DNA of 64,000 bases from Leptospira noumeaensis (GTDB lineage: Bacteria; Spirochaetota; Leptospiria; Leptospirales; Leptospiraceae): the NCBI RefSeq assembly GCF_004770765.1, contig NZ_RQFK01000028.1, positions 253,436-317,435 of the forward strand. Reading direction: 5' to 3'. This document shows, in pieces, positions 18,786 to 27,991 of the stretch. The first letter of the stretch is position 1; the number at the start of each line of letters is the position of its first letter. Made by a program: the position numbers and the translations under genes. The notes below the pieces were generated by a model. It saw only the letters and a program-made list of their open reading frames with translations, ran no database searches and was not told the DNA's origin.

Positions 18786-19226
18786 ATGGATACAAATATA
18801 AATTACAAACATATCACGGAAGAAAAACTAATCTTACCTTCGCAGTTTCCTCCTTTACCAAGTATGGGAGGTTATGTATTTTTTGCTGGTATTGTTCGAG
18901 ATATTAACGAAGGAAAACAAGTCACCCATTTGGAATATGAAGCTTATTCCGAACTTGCAAACCAAATGATCGAAAACATAATTCAAGATGCATTTAAAAC
19001 TTGGGAACTAGAGTTTGCCGAATGTATCCATCGTTTAGGGAGACTGGGTCTCGGTGATGTTGCGGTAATTGTTAACACTGGCGCTGTCCATAGAGACGAA
19101 GCTTACAAAGCTAATAGATACATCATTGACCGAGTCAAACATGAAGTTCCTATCTGGAAAAAAGAATACTATGTAGATGGAAGTTCCGAATGGTCAAAAG
19201 GATGTGCCCATGACCAACACGACTAA
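18786..19226 (+). CDS. moaE: Molybdopterin synthase large subunit MoaE
   Basis: 146 residues. Conserved features are FFAGIVRDINEGKQVTHLEYEAYSELA (substrate-binding strand), HRLGRLGLGDVAVIV, VHRDEAYKANRYIIDRVKHEVPIWKKE with catalytic Lys residues, and the tail GSSEWSKG. With MoaD it converts cyclic pyranopterin phosphate to molybdopterin. Its 3' end overlaps the mobA start by 17 bp. Confidence 0.93.
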   Translation: MDTNINYKHITEEKLILPSQFPPLPSMGGYVFFAGIVRDINEGKQVTHLEYEAYSELANQMIENIIQDAFKTWELEFAECIHRLGRLGLGDVAVIVNTGAVHRDEAYKANRYIIDRVKHEVPIWKKEYYVDGSSEWSKGCAHDQHD

Positions 19227-19842
19227 ACCCATTTTTGTTATACTTGCCGGCGGACAAAGTGTTCGAATGGGAGAAGACAAAGCTTTTATTCCCATCGGTA
19301 AAAATTCCAATTTCCTGACTCAATTACTAAATAAGTTAAATGAAATTGACGGATCTATCTATATTTCACTTAGAAATGAACAATTAGAAATTTATAAACC
19401 ATACACAAAGGAAACAACGTTAATTTTAGATAAAGACCTTCCTGTAGAAGGTCCGTTAAAAGGTATCCTTTCATCTTATTTACATTTAAAAGAAAAAAAA
19501 CATCTTGGAGATTTTATTTTTTTTCTACCGATAGACATTCCTTATGTGGAAGAAAAAACAATCCAAAGACTTTTGGAAACGTATGACTCGAACCCTAAAC
19601 CAATTTCTGGACTTTTTTACACCCAGGAAAGCGCTTTAGAACCTTTATGTGGGATCTATTCTAAAATAACCTTATCTCAATGGACAGAATCTTTATTTTT
19701 ACCGGGACTTCATGAATATTCATTACAAAAGCGAATTTTATCATTGGATCCAAAACCAATTTTTATCAATCTTCCTTTGGAAGAAAAAATTTCTTTTAGA
19801 AATATAAATTCCAAAATGGATCTGCAAGGATTTCACAAATGA
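19210..19842 (+). CDS. mobA: Molybdenum cofactor guanylyltransferase MobA
   Basis: Nucleotidyltransferase with the N-terminal LAGGQSVRMGEDKAFIP loop for GTP binding, DLPVEGPLKGILSS, and FFLPIDIPYV as the metal-binding Asp strand. It attaches GMP to molybdopterin, as the bis-MGD-type oxidoreductase in this block would require. The frame is open upstream to 19177, but the ATG at 19210 (MTNTTKPIFVILAGG), preceded by AAGGATG, fits the family start better. Confidence 0.88.
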   Translation: MTNTTKPIFVILAGGQSVRMGEDKAFIPIGKNSNFLTQLLNKLNEIDGSIYISLRNEQLEIYKPYTKETTLILDKDLPVEGPLKGILSSYLHLKEKKHLGDFIFFLPIDIPYVEEKTIQRLLETYDSNPKPISGLFYTQESALEPLCGIYSKITLSQWTESLFLPGLHEYSLQKRILSLDPKPIFINLPLEEKISFRNINSKMDLQGFHK

Positions 19843-20429
19843 GTTATTTTAAAAGTAAAAAGAATTGGATCTTTGATATGGATGGAACCTTAACCATTGC
19901 CAATCACGACTTCCAAGCCATTAAACAGGAGTTAAACATTCCATTAGATATGGACATACTCACCTCCTTATCCAAACTTTCAAAAGAAGAGGCTGAAAAA
20001 AAACACAATCAATTAAATCAAATTGAATTAAAAATTGCAAAAACTACAGTTCCATCTCCAGGAAGTTTTGAGTTGCTTCAAAAAATCAAATCAGAAAACT
20101 ACCAGTTAGGAATTTTAACTAGAAATAGTTTTGGAAACTCTATCGAAACTTTAAAAGCAGCCAAATTAATCGAATTTTTCCAAGACGATTTTATTTTTTG
20201 TAGGGAAAGGGCCATTCCCAAACCAAATCCAGAAGGAATTTTCAGACTGATGGATCTTTGGAAAGCAAATCCCATTGATACCGTTATGATTGGTGATTAT
20301 ATTTACGATTTGGATGCCGGAAGAGGAGCAGGAGTTGATACCATTTACATCGATCCGACAGGAACATTTCCATTCAAAAACTCCGCAACTCATTGTGTCA
20401 GAGAGTTAGGCGAAATCCTAAACCTATAA
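19839..20429 (+). CDS. HAD-superfamily phosphatase
   Basis: HAD-IA hydrolase: motif I WIFDMDGTLT, motif II ILTRN, Lys of motif III in AIPKPNPEG, motif IV VMIGDYIYDLDAG. The substrate could be a sugar phosphate or phosphoglycolate. The ATGA overlap with mobA places it in the molybdenum-cofactor operon, where it might remove a phosphate side product (inference). The 196-residue length is usual. Confidence 0.85.
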   Translation: MSYFKSKKNWIFDMDGTLTIANHDFQAIKQELNIPLDMDILTSLSKLSKEEAEKKHNQLNQIELKIAKTTVPSPGSFELLQKIKSENYQLGILTRNSFGNSIETLKAAKLIEFFQDDFIFCRERAIPKPNPEGIFRLMDLWKANPIDTVMIGDYIYDLDAGRGAGVDTIYIDPTGTFPFKNSATHCVRELGEILNL

Positions 20430-20629
20430 AACCAGGATACATTTTGTACGTTTTTTTTATCAACTTGTAGTGGTAATTGCGAAATCCAAGGAATGAATCC
20501 TGGATTTTATGACACAAGAGATACTTTCATATATTCGAATGTTTGATACGATATTGTCGACCAAGAAAAATCACAAAAGAAATCTTCTTTTGTGAATAAA
20601 ATATTTCCATTGATTGTTAAAATAAATAG

Positions 20630-21820
20630 ATGCGCTCATTCTATTTTTCTATTGTTTTATTGGTTCTATTACAGACAATTTCGTGTAATCCTCAGTCTAC
20701 CAAAAATGAACTATCACCGGCACTCCTACTTTTCAGCTCTCTCGGCAACGAAAATAGTTCAACTCTCGAAGATAAATTTCAATCCATTCAAGTAACAACC
20801 CTTTATAGAAAAGATGGAATTTTTCAATTTCAAGACATACTGATCGAATACAAATTAAAAAATTCAAAAGAAAACTCAGAAACAGTAGAAGCATTTTTTG
20901 GAAATCCAAATGAAATTTCTTATAATACACAAACTAACAAAATATCCGGGCAAATCAGCCAAAAGGAAGATTTGTTCCAAACAAATTCTATTGTGTTTTC
21001 CTATTCAGATTTTACGAAGAGATTCAAAGTTTTTTTAACTCTAAAAAAAGATGGAAATATTGTTTCATTAAAAGAACTAACTACCACACCACCAAATCCG
21101 CCAAACATACCTCCCAATTCGATCACCATACCCCAAATAAATTATGAGAACAATCGGTCACTCATTGGAGGTACAGAATACCAAGTGATTCGTGTAAAAT
21201 TCGAATCAGGTTCAGACTTATCCACCTTTACTCGGTTAAATGCTTATATTGGGAGACCGAATATCATCTCGATGGCCGCTGATAATTTCAATGTAGTTAA
21301 TTATATTTCAGCAGCTTCTTATAATGATTCTTTGAATTACTTTTTATTCCTAACTCCCGAACTAAATGCATCTTATACAATCATTGTCGTAGGCTCAAAC
21401 GATACGGTAAAAGGGAACCGAAGCGTAAATACAGTCCCACCGCCTCCACCACCATCTCCTTGTGCTGGAAGTGTTAATGCCCCTACCACGATAGGAAATT
21501 GTGCAACTCATTGTTTGGTAGTTGACTTAGTTGGAAATCAAATGCAATTTACTGCAAAGACATCCATTGGAACTACGACAGAAGAATATCTATCTTTAGA
21601 TATGGCGAGTACAACACCAAGTGGAGGAGTTGGTCCCACTACTCTAGCTTGGTCTGAATTTTTTTCTCCGATTGCCATAGGAGATTATGAAACAGACTTA
21701 CGGACTTTTGACGTAACTACTTATAACCATTCATGTGTGGCCTTGTCGTCTTACCTTGTATTGGATGGTCTAGATGGATTTAGAGATAGTTACATATCAG
21801 GCAAAATCAATGTCCCATAA
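20630..21820 (+). CDS. Hypothetical lipoprotein with proline-rich linker
   Basis: The signal peptide ends LLQTISC, giving a likely lipid-anchored protein of ~378 residues. The N-terminal half is beta-rich. Two proline segments, around residues 145-158 (TTPPNPPNIPPNS) and before Cys ~277 (PPPPPPSPC), act as spacers. The C-terminal ~115 residues hold four cysteines and look like a small lectin-like or jellyroll domain (inference). No family recognised. The preceding 200 bp hold no gene. Confidence 0.65.
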   Translation: MRSFYFSIVLLVLLQTISCNPQSTKNELSPALLLFSSLGNENSSTLEDKFQSIQVTTLYRKDGIFQFQDILIEYKLKNSKENSETVEAFFGNPNEISYNTQTNKISGQISQKEDLFQTNSIVFSYSDFTKRFKVFLTLKKDGNIVSLKELTTTPPNPPNIPPNSITIPQINYENNRSLIGGTEYQVIRVKFESGSDLSTFTRLNAYIGRPNIISMAADNFNVVNYISAASYNDSLNYFLFLTPELNASYTIIVVGSNDTVKGNRSVNTVPPPPPPSPCAGSVNAPTTIGNCATHCLVVDLVGNQMQFTAKTSIGTTTEEYLSLDMASTTPSGGVGPTTLAWSEFFSPIAIGDYETDLRTFDVTTYNHSCVALSSYLVLDGLDGFRDSYISGKINVP

Positions 21821-21821
21821 C

Positions 21822-21853
21822 ATAAGTTTTTTGCTAATTCTAAACTTATATTT
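21822..21853. terminator. Bidirectional hairpin between convergent genes
   Basis: ATAAGTTT and AAACTTAT form an 8-bp stem with the T-rich loop TTTGCTAATTCT. It sits between the lipoprotein stop and the kinase stop and overlaps the last kinase codons. Confidence 0.45.
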
Positions 21854-22787
21854 GGATCGGATTTTGATTGAAAGCGGGAAATCTAATTTCAAAAATAGTT
21901 CCATTCTTTTTTTCGATTAAGATAGTTCCGCGTAACTGTTTGACTAAGTTCTTAACAAGAGTCAGTCCAATACCTTTTCCATCAAAAAGATCGTTTTCCA
22001 TTCCAAATCCATTGTCTCTAACGACAAAAACAAAATTATTCTGTAGTTGACTCAAATTCACCTCAATCCTTCCGTGATTTCTATTCAGAAAAGCATGACG
22101 AAAGGAATTGGAAACAAGTTCATTTAAAATAAGACCCATCGGAATCGCACGATCCAAATCCATTTCCAATCCCTCTTCAATGCTTTCAATCAACTCAATG
22201 TTATTTTTATCAGTCACATACATAATTTTAAGATTAGTCAGAATAGAATTAAAAATCAAATTCAGATCCACATATAATAGGTTAGGTGATCCATAGATAA
22301 TTTTATGAACCGAAGCAATCGCCATAATTCGATTTTGAATCAAACCCAATGAGGTAGTTAATTTAGAATCATTTTCTGATTCCGCTTGCATTGCCAAAAG
22401 ACCGGAAATAATTTGTAAGTTGTTATTAACGCGGTGATGAATTTCAGTAAGTAATTTCGATTTTAATTGTAGATCGGATTTAATTTGCCTTTCATGTTCA
22501 ATTCTTTTAGTTTGTTCTTTTTTTACTGAATGTACATATAAAAAAATCAACAAAAACATAACATAAAGATCTTTACAAAAACCTTCATAATCATCAAAAT
22601 AATCAATCCCATAACCATGTTCAAATAAATTAGATATACTTATATAACAAGGAATGATTGCGAGAATTAAAACAAATATACCTTCACCACGATAGGTTGG
22701 TCTACGAACCAAAGTTTTGAGAATCACGTAAATTGCGATCCCATAAACAATCAAAGATAAAAAATTAAGAATGACTATCAGATTCAT
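21846..22787 (-). CDS. Membrane HisKA_2-type sensor histidine kinase
   Basis: Three hydrophobic helices occupy residues ~1-88, followed by a short coiled coil and the HisKA_2 box TEIHHRVNNNLQIISGLLAM (phospho-accepting His at ~117-118). The ATPase domain includes LNELVSNSFRHAF (N box), DNGFGM and GKGIGLTLVKNL. The start follows the 88-residue membrane protein with a 1-bp gap, so the two are translated together. No response regulator is adjacent; HisKA_2 kinases often signal to general-stress or output regulators encoded elsewhere. Confidence 0.9.
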   Translation of the reverse strand: MNLIVILNFLSLIVYGIAIYVILKTLVRRPTYRGEGIFVLILAIIPCYISISNLFEHGYGIDYFDDYEGFCKDLYVMFLLIFLYVHSVKKEQTKRIEHERQIKSDLQLKSKLLTEIHHRVNNNLQIISGLLAMQAESENDSKLTTSLGLIQNRIMAIASVHKIIYGSPNLLYVDLNLIFNSILTNLKIMYVTDKNNIELIESIEEGLEMDLDRAIPMGLILNELVSNSFRHAFLNRNHGRIEVNLSQLQNNFVFVVRDNGFGMENDLFDGKGIGLTLVKNLVKQLRGTILIEKKNGTIFEIRFPAFNQNPIQI

Positions 22788-22788
22788 A

Positions 22789-23055
22789 CTAACGAAACGA
22801 TTCCAAAATTTCTTTTTTTAAACTGATCAAAAACAGAAGAGAGGAAATGAAAAAAAAGGAATGTTCTAAAATATTAAAAAAATCTGGAAAAATAAAACCT
22901 TCCGCAACTGTAAAAATATTACTGAGCCATACACAGAAAAAACTTAGAATCAAAAAATAAAATTTGGGAATAAGTCCCGTCCAAAACAAACGCAAAGTAA
23001 TGAGTAAACCTATGCTATCAAAAATAAGATTTAATACTTCACTTATTTGATACAT
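22789..23055 (-). CDS. Small membrane protein paired with sensor kinase
   Basis: 88 residues with three hydrophobic helices (ILNLIFDSIGLLITL-like N-terminus, FYFLILSFFCVWLSNIF, FFFISSLLFLISL) and a short charged tail. It looks like a 3-TM half of the membrane sensor domain found in the kinase itself, so it may form part of the sensor. No known family. Same operon as the kinase. Confidence 0.7.
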   Translation of the reverse strand: MYQISEVLNLIFDSIGLLITLRLFWTGLIPKFYFLILSFFCVWLSNIFTVAEGFIFPDFFNILEHSFFFISSLLFLISLKKEILESFR

Positions 23056-23237
23056 ATTTCACCAAACCAACCAAATTCATCGATTTCCTAGAGGACAAAG
23101 TATAACAGAGTTTCGTCTATGGTAAAGTGATAATTTGAAAAAAAGGGAACATAAGATCCGGAAAGAACCTTATCGAATTCATCTGCTTGAAATAAATTTT
23201 GATTGATTAGGATTTCAAATCTTACATACAAAACAAA

Positions 23238-23735
23238 ATGGAAAATTTTCCCTATCTGCCTTTTTCTGCCAAAATTGAAATTATAGGAATCAATCCATTT
23301 GTTTTTTTACCTACTCCCGTTTTACACAAATTAATGTTACAAGCTGGTATAGATAAGGGCAAAATCAGAGTTTGCTTAAAAATAGAAGGTTTTGAATTTA
23401 CACAAACGCTAGTTAAATATAGTGGTCATTGGAGGTTGTATTTAAACACACCAATGCGATTAAAGGCAAAAAAAGAAGTTGGTGATCAGGCAAATTTTGA
23501 AATTAAATTCAATCCGGAAGAAAAAGTACATCCTGAATCTCCGGAGCTAAAAAAAGCGTTAACCCTAAATAAAGAGGCAAAAGTTAAATTCCAAAGTTTA
23601 AGCCCTTCTCTTCAAAACGAAATCATGAGATACATTTCTGGACTCAAATCAGAGAAAACTAAGGAAGAAAATGTCGGTCGAGCCATTCAATATTTACTAG
23701 GCAAAGGTAAATTTTTGGGCAGGAAAACAAAATAA
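23238..23735 (+). CDS. DUF1905 + YdeI/OmpD-associated domain protein
   Basis: Residues ~1-95 fit DUF1905 (FSAKIEIIGINPFVFLPTPVL, truncated motif set, then GHWRLYLNTPMR). Residues ~105-165 fit the C-terminal YdeI/OmpD-associated domain (LSPSLQNEIMRYISGLKSEK, then RAIQYLLGKGKFLGR). The two-domain arrangement is common in small stress-related proteins whose molecular role is unknown. Confidence 0.8.
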   Translation: MENFPYLPFSAKIEIIGINPFVFLPTPVLHKLMLQAGIDKGKIRVCLKIEGFEFTQTLVKYSGHWRLYLNTPMRLKAKKEVGDQANFEIKFNPEEKVHPESPELKKALTLNKEAKVKFQSLSPSLQNEIMRYISGLKSEKTKEENVGRAIQYLLGKGKFLGRKTK

Positions 23736-23763
23736 TCTCCGCCGAAACATTACAAAACAAATT

Positions 23764-24750
23764 TCATACCAAATCAATTGGATTCGTTTTAGCCAGTCGC
23801 AACACATCTGTTAAAAACTTTCTATGACTAATGATCGATTCTTGTTTGGCTTCACGAGCAGGATTAAAGATCCCTCTTTTACGAAACACCTTCCATGGAT
23901 CTAATTGGATGTCTGACCAAGTTCCAATCTCCAAAGTCAATGGTAAAAACCTGGAACCATTGGAACCGATTTCTACTTTTGTTTTCTGGTATTCATTGTA
24001 CAATCTGTCCCAAAGATCACCATGTGTTGTATAAGTTTCACTCTGTGGCCCAAAACGATATAAAATATGATTAAATTTAGTTGTTAGGTGATTTGCAATT
24101 TTCTGAAACAAAGTTTCATCAACGCATTGTTCATGAGTTCCAGCATAAGGCCACCAAACATGATCTACAACACCGAAACCGGAATGAATATCAACCACCG
24201 GAATCATCGCGTTTTCAGCAGGAACAAAATATTCATTATAAAAACGATCTAATACTTTTGATTCAGCTTGGAGAACATTCCCTCTATAATAAGGAAACAC
24301 ATTGGAAAGTTTATGGCCTCCAAAAAAGAAAGGAGCTTTTACCGCCTCTACACCAGAGTTTCTCATTAAATCAACCCCACCAGGATTGGATCTACGTTTG
24401 AGAGCAACTCCACCTGGATTTAAAATGGGAATACAAACAATGCCAAGTTCTCCATCCTTAATCTCCCGATACAACTCCGATGTTTTACGAGCAAAAAGAT
24501 CATCCAAAAAATCCAATAGAACTCGGATCCCAATGGTTTCTAATCCATGAACTCCTGCGACAAGACCGGATAGATTTCTTTTGATCGCTTTTTCCCTTCC
24601 AATTTCTAATACATAGATCGGGAAACGAAAACCTTCTTTAGTTTTTGTGGAAAATCCAAATTGTTTAAACCGAACTAGTTTACCACCTAACTTTACGATT
24701 TTCAAAATTCTGTTTTCGTATCGATTGAGACGTTTCATTCCTCTGAGCAT
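23764..24750 (-). CDS. M14-type zinc carboxypeptidase-like protein (DUF2817)
   Basis: Zinc ligands are visible: HGLETIG (His and Glu), then VDIHSGFG (third His). The substrate-binding NPGGVDLMRN matches the Asn-Arg motif, and TLEIGTW carries the candidate catalytic Glu. No signal peptide is seen, so it is probably cytoplasmic. M14/DUF2817 proteins hydrolyse C-terminal peptide bonds or deacylate small molecules; the specific substrate is unknown. The start may be the second Met (MKRLNRYE). Confidence 0.82.
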   Translation of the reverse strand: MLRGMKRLNRYENRILKIVKLGGKLVRFKQFGFSTKTKEGFRFPIYVLEIGREKAIKRNLSGLVAGVHGLETIGIRVLLDFLDDLFARKTSELYREIKDGELGIVCIPILNPGGVALKRRSNPGGVDLMRNSGVEAVKAPFFFGGHKLSNVFPYYRGNVLQAESKVLDRFYNEYFVPAENAMIPVVDIHSGFGVVDHVWWPYAGTHEQCVDETLFQKIANHLTTKFNHILYRFGPQSETYTTHGDLWDRLYNEYQKTKVEIGSNGSRFLPLTLEIGTWSDIQLDPWKVFRKRGIFNPAREAKQESIISHRKFLTDVLRLAKTNPIDLV

Positions 24751-24997
24751 TAATGATTAACCTACAAACTTTTGTTGTTTCGCTAAAACGACGGAACCGA
24801 AGCACCGGCAGATCTCAATATCTCAAATAGATTCGATTTGGAGAAATTCTATTTAATGAATTTTTATTACAATTTGATTACGAAAAACCAACTCAGGATT
24901 AAGCTAAGAACTTAATTATTAACGAATTACCAATAAACCAAATAGAAATTTGTGAATTTCATTTACGAGTGAATTAGATTCCTTTTCAGTTTAAACA

Positions 24998-25951
24998 ATG
25001 AAACAATCTCTACCGAAGGCCAAACTCCAAAAATTCAAAGAAGAATCCATCACATCCAATGGAATCAAAATCAATTTGGGAATTTGGCCGGGAAAAAAAC
25101 AAACGATTGTTTGCCTACATGGTTTATCGGGAAATTTGTATTCTATGAAATCTTTAGCAGAACGTCTGCATCATTTAGGATACAAGGTTATTTCCTATGA
25201 CTTACGTGGCCGAGGGAAGTCAGACAAACCAAATTCCGGATACGGATTTCAAAATCATATCGAAGATTTAAAGGGTCTCATCGCTCACTACAAAATCAAA
25301 AATCCAATATTTTTTGCTCACTCTTTTGGTTGTATGATTGCTCTGCGTTATGCGATTCATTACCCAGATTCAGTTCAAGGAATGATACTTATGGATGGAG
25401 GAGGACTTCTAACACTACCAAAAAGAATCCAAGTTTTAAAAGTATTAAAACATTCTTTTGAAAGATTAGATGTTACCTTTTCAACGATATCCGAATATCT
25501 AAAATTAATTCAAAACTCTCCACTTGTGCCGAAATGGTCAAAAGAAATAGAAGAATACTTCCGGTTAGAACTGATGAAAACCAAAGGTGGTTTTGTTTGT
25601 CATATGCCTGGATATGTTATGGAAGAGGAATTAAAAGAAATGGGAGGATCCATGCATTTTCTAAATATACTAAAGTATTTAATTTGTGACCCCAAAAGAG
25701 TCCTTTCAAAAATGAAAGAAAACAGATCATTGGAATTTAAAAAAATAAAACCCCCAACTCTCATCCTTCGTGCCACAGAAATGAATTTATTCCCAAACGA
25801 TGATTTATTACCAAAAACATCTTTTGAATTTATGTTAAAACAAATCCCCAACTCCCGTGGCAAAGAAATCAAAACCAACCACTACGGAATCCTTTTTGAC
25901 AAAATCAAGGAGAGGGATTCGGTGATTGAAGAATTTTTGAATGAATGTTAG
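24998..25951 (+). CDS. Alpha/beta hydrolase
   Basis: Oxyanion-hole motif VCLHGLSGN, then YDLRGRGKSDKP, and the nucleophile elbow FAHSFGCMIAL (Ser). A late Asp/Glu region (ILRATEMNLF) precedes the catalytic His in KTNHYGILF. 317 residues, cytoplasmic, a typical esterase/lipase-like fold. Substrate unknown. It stands alone, with ~250 bp of non-coding sequence on each side. Confidence 0.85.
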   Translation: MKQSLPKAKLQKFKEESITSNGIKINLGIWPGKKQTIVCLHGLSGNLYSMKSLAERLHHLGYKVISYDLRGRGKSDKPNSGYGFQNHIEDLKGLIAHYKIKNPIFFAHSFGCMIALRYAIHYPDSVQGMILMDGGGLLTLPKRIQVLKVLKHSFERLDVTFSTISEYLKLIQNSPLVPKWSKEIEEYFRLELMKTKGGFVCHMPGYVMEEELKEMGGSMHFLNILKYLICDPKRVLSKMKENRSLEFKKIKPPTLILRATEMNLFPNDDLLPKTSFEFMLKQIPNSRGKEIKTNHYGILFDKIKERDSVIEEFLNEC

Positions 25952-26201
25952 GATTCTATTTTTACTCTATTTCTTTTGGGAAGTTCCATTTGGTCCAATC
26001 AACTGGTTGGTTGGTGTAGGTATCATCGATTTCAAACAAAATCACTTTGGTGTGCAACTGCGAATTTTTGAAATAGCTCTATATGTCCCAATCGATTTAT
26101 AAAATAACAAATATCAAAAAATCATAATGACAATTAAGAAATACAGGGAACGTACATTCACATTGACTAATTTTCGCACAATTCCTAAGTTATGTTGAGA
26201 T

Positions 26202-26786
26202 ATGAAAGATATGGAATCAGAACGTTGTTCCTGGTGTTTGAAATTTGAGCAATACATAAAGTATCATGATGAAGAATGGGGAGTGCCTGTCCATGATGAC
26301 CAAACTCATTTTGAATTTTTGATCCTTGAGGGTGCACAAGCAGGACTCAGTTGGTCTACCATCTTAAAAAAACGTGAAGGTTACAGAAAGGTGTTTGTTA
26401 ACTTTGATCCAACAAAAGTGGCAAAGTTTACAGATAAAAAATTAGAAAAAATCCTCTTAGATCCATCGATCATTCGTAATCGATTGAAGGTATATGCCGC
26501 GGTAAATAATGCAAAACGGTTTCTAGAAATTCAAAAGGAATTCGGTTCCTTTGACAAATACATTTGGAGTTTTGTAAATCACAAACCAATTCAAAATCGA
26601 AGGAAAAGTTTGAAAGAAGTTCCCGCGACAACCAAAGAATCAGATCTCTTGAGTAAAGATCTGATCAAACGTGGTTTTAAGTTTGTTGGTAGTACGGTAA
26701 TCTATGCGCATATGCAAGCATGTGGCCTTGTCAACGACCACATTGAAAGTTGTTTTCGGTATAAAGAAATAGTTTCTATCTCTTAA
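26202..26786 (+). CDS. tag: DNA-3-methyladenine glycosylase I
   Basis: Removes 3-methyladenine from alkylated DNA. The zinc-binding signature is complete: RCSWC and YHDEEWGVP at the N-terminus, HMQACGLVNDH followed by CFR at the C-terminus. The core EGAQAGLSWSTILKKREGYR is nearly invariant in the family. 194 residues, usual length. The second Met (MESERCSWC) is an alternative start. Confidence 0.95.
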   Translation: MKDMESERCSWCLKFEQYIKYHDEEWGVPVHDDQTHFEFLILEGAQAGLSWSTILKKREGYRKVFVNFDPTKVAKFTDKKLEKILLDPSIIRNRLKVYAAVNNAKRFLEIQKEFGSFDKYIWSFVNHKPIQNRRKSLKEVPATTKESDLLSKDLIKRGFKFVGSTVIYAHMQACGLVNDHIESCFRYKEIVSIS

Positions 26787-26815
26787 ATACTCCATAAATT
26801 ATTCCATATCTGGGA

Positions 26816-27202
26816 TTATAATTTTTCCGCCACCACAACAGCTTTGATCATTTTCCAGCCGCCTTCTTCAAAGTAGAAGGTGTACATAGATTGGAATTTC
26901 ATAACCTTACTTTTCAAATCTGCTTTCACAAAACCAAACTTGTCCAAAAAATCAATCGAATGGATATTCACCGATCTTTCTACTCCTCCAATTTTTCCAT
27001 CCTTTAACGACTCAATGTACTTCATTTTATTGGAACTGAAAATGAGATCACTCCCTTTGATATATACACTATCTGCATACTCAGTATGAAACTTTTTTTC
27101 TACTGCCAAGGTATTACCCTCATCAATGTTTTTCATTAACATAAGAAATTCTTCTTTTAAAGAATCCTCATTCATTTCAGCCTTTATTTGATTTGTGATC
27201 AT
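26816..27202 (-). CDS. NTF2-like (SnoaL/DUF4440-type) protein
   Basis: A 128-residue cone-shaped fold: helical N-terminus (LKEEFLMLMKNIDEGN), LEKKFH-type motif AVEKKFHTEYADSVYI, then MYTFYFEEGGWKMIKAVVVAEKL at the end. Probably a small-molecule binding or isomerase-type protein. It follows marR on the same strand, and a perfect palindromic operator lies ~54 bp before its start, so it is a likely target of that MarR repressor. Confidence 0.75.
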   Translation of the reverse strand: MITNQIKAEMNEDSLKEEFLMLMKNIDEGNTLAVEKKFHTEYADSVYIKGSDLIFSSNKMKYIESLKDGKIGGVERSVNIHSIDFLDKFGFVKADLKSKVMKFQSMYTFYFEEGGWKMIKAVVVAEKL

Positions 27203-27255
27203 AGTTTCCTCCTTTAATCACGAAAGTTTTAAGATTTAATCATTCATAGAAAACT

Positions 27256-27281
27256 CTATTTGTTGCTATAGCAACAAATAG
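27256..27281. promoter_or_regulatory. Perfect 26-bp palindrome, MarR operator
   Basis: The arm CTATTTGTTGCTA is repeated exactly in inverted form. It sits between the marR stop and the NTF2-like gene and shares the TTGTTG/CAACAA half-sites with the palindrome at the marR start. Confidence 0.7.
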
Positions 27282-27289
27282 TAAAAAAA

Positions 27290-27727
27290 TTAATCTATCG
27301 ATTCTTCATAAATTTGATCAATAATTCGTTTGAAAGTTTTAAAATCTTGTGTGGATAGTTTTTTAAACATTCGTTTTCGTTCCTCCGTCACAACAGAAGC
27401 CATCAAATGATAGATCTCAGAACCTTTTTTGGTTGGATACACTTGATTTTTTCTACGATCTTCTGGATCCGCTTGGATTTTGATCCAACCCTTTTCTTCC
27501 ATATTGCGAAGGGCTCTTGCCATGGAAGGTCTATCATCAAAATCTCGCCCCAAATCCGACTGGCTACATCCAGGTTGTTTCATCAAACGAACTAGAACAA
27601 ACCACTGTTCGGGAAAGAGATCAAGCCCATTAGCTGCTGCCAAACGCATAAACTGACGTCGCAAAGAACGCACCGTCCTATAAATCAAATATGCATAGGA
27701 ATTTTCTAAATCAAATGAATCCGACAT
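27290..27727 (-). CDS. MarR-family transcriptional regulator
   Basis: 145-residue winged-helix repressor. The recognition region is QSDLGRDFDDRPSMARALRNME, followed by the wing EEKGWIKIQADPEDRRKNQVYPT. N- and C-terminal helices form the dimer interface. It is likely autoregulated: a TTGTTG...CAACAA palindrome overlaps its start codon, and a second related palindrome precedes the downstream NTF2-like gene. The inducer is unknown. Confidence 0.9.
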   Translation of the reverse strand: MSDSFDLENSYAYLIYRTVRSLRRQFMRLAAANGLDLFPEQWFVLVRLMKQPGCSQSDLGRDFDDRPSMARALRNMEEKGWIKIQADPEDRRKNQVYPTKKGSEIYHLMASVVTEERKRMFKKLSTQDFKTFKRIIDQIYEESID

Positions 27728-27749
27728 ATTGTTGCCATAACAACAATAT
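27726..27749. promoter_or_regulatory. MarR autoregulatory operator
   Basis: ATATTGTTG and CAACAATAT flank a 6-bp centre and overlap the marR start codon. Same half-site as the downstream 26-bp palindrome. Confidence 0.65.
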
Positions 27750-27991
27750 AGAATTACCTTTTCTTGTCTATAAAAAATTAATTACCAAATGTAGGCGCGT
27801 TTACTAACTTTCTTTTGCTCCAAATTCATAAAAGGCTCCTAACTCAGTATTCGGATATATACCTTTATTGAATTTCAAATTTAAAACAAATAAATTTACA
27901 ATAACACCAAACCAATAACAATCTTCTTGACGGAAAAGACATCCTAAATATAGTCTAAAGTTTTTGCTTAAAATAAATTGGAGTATTGAAT

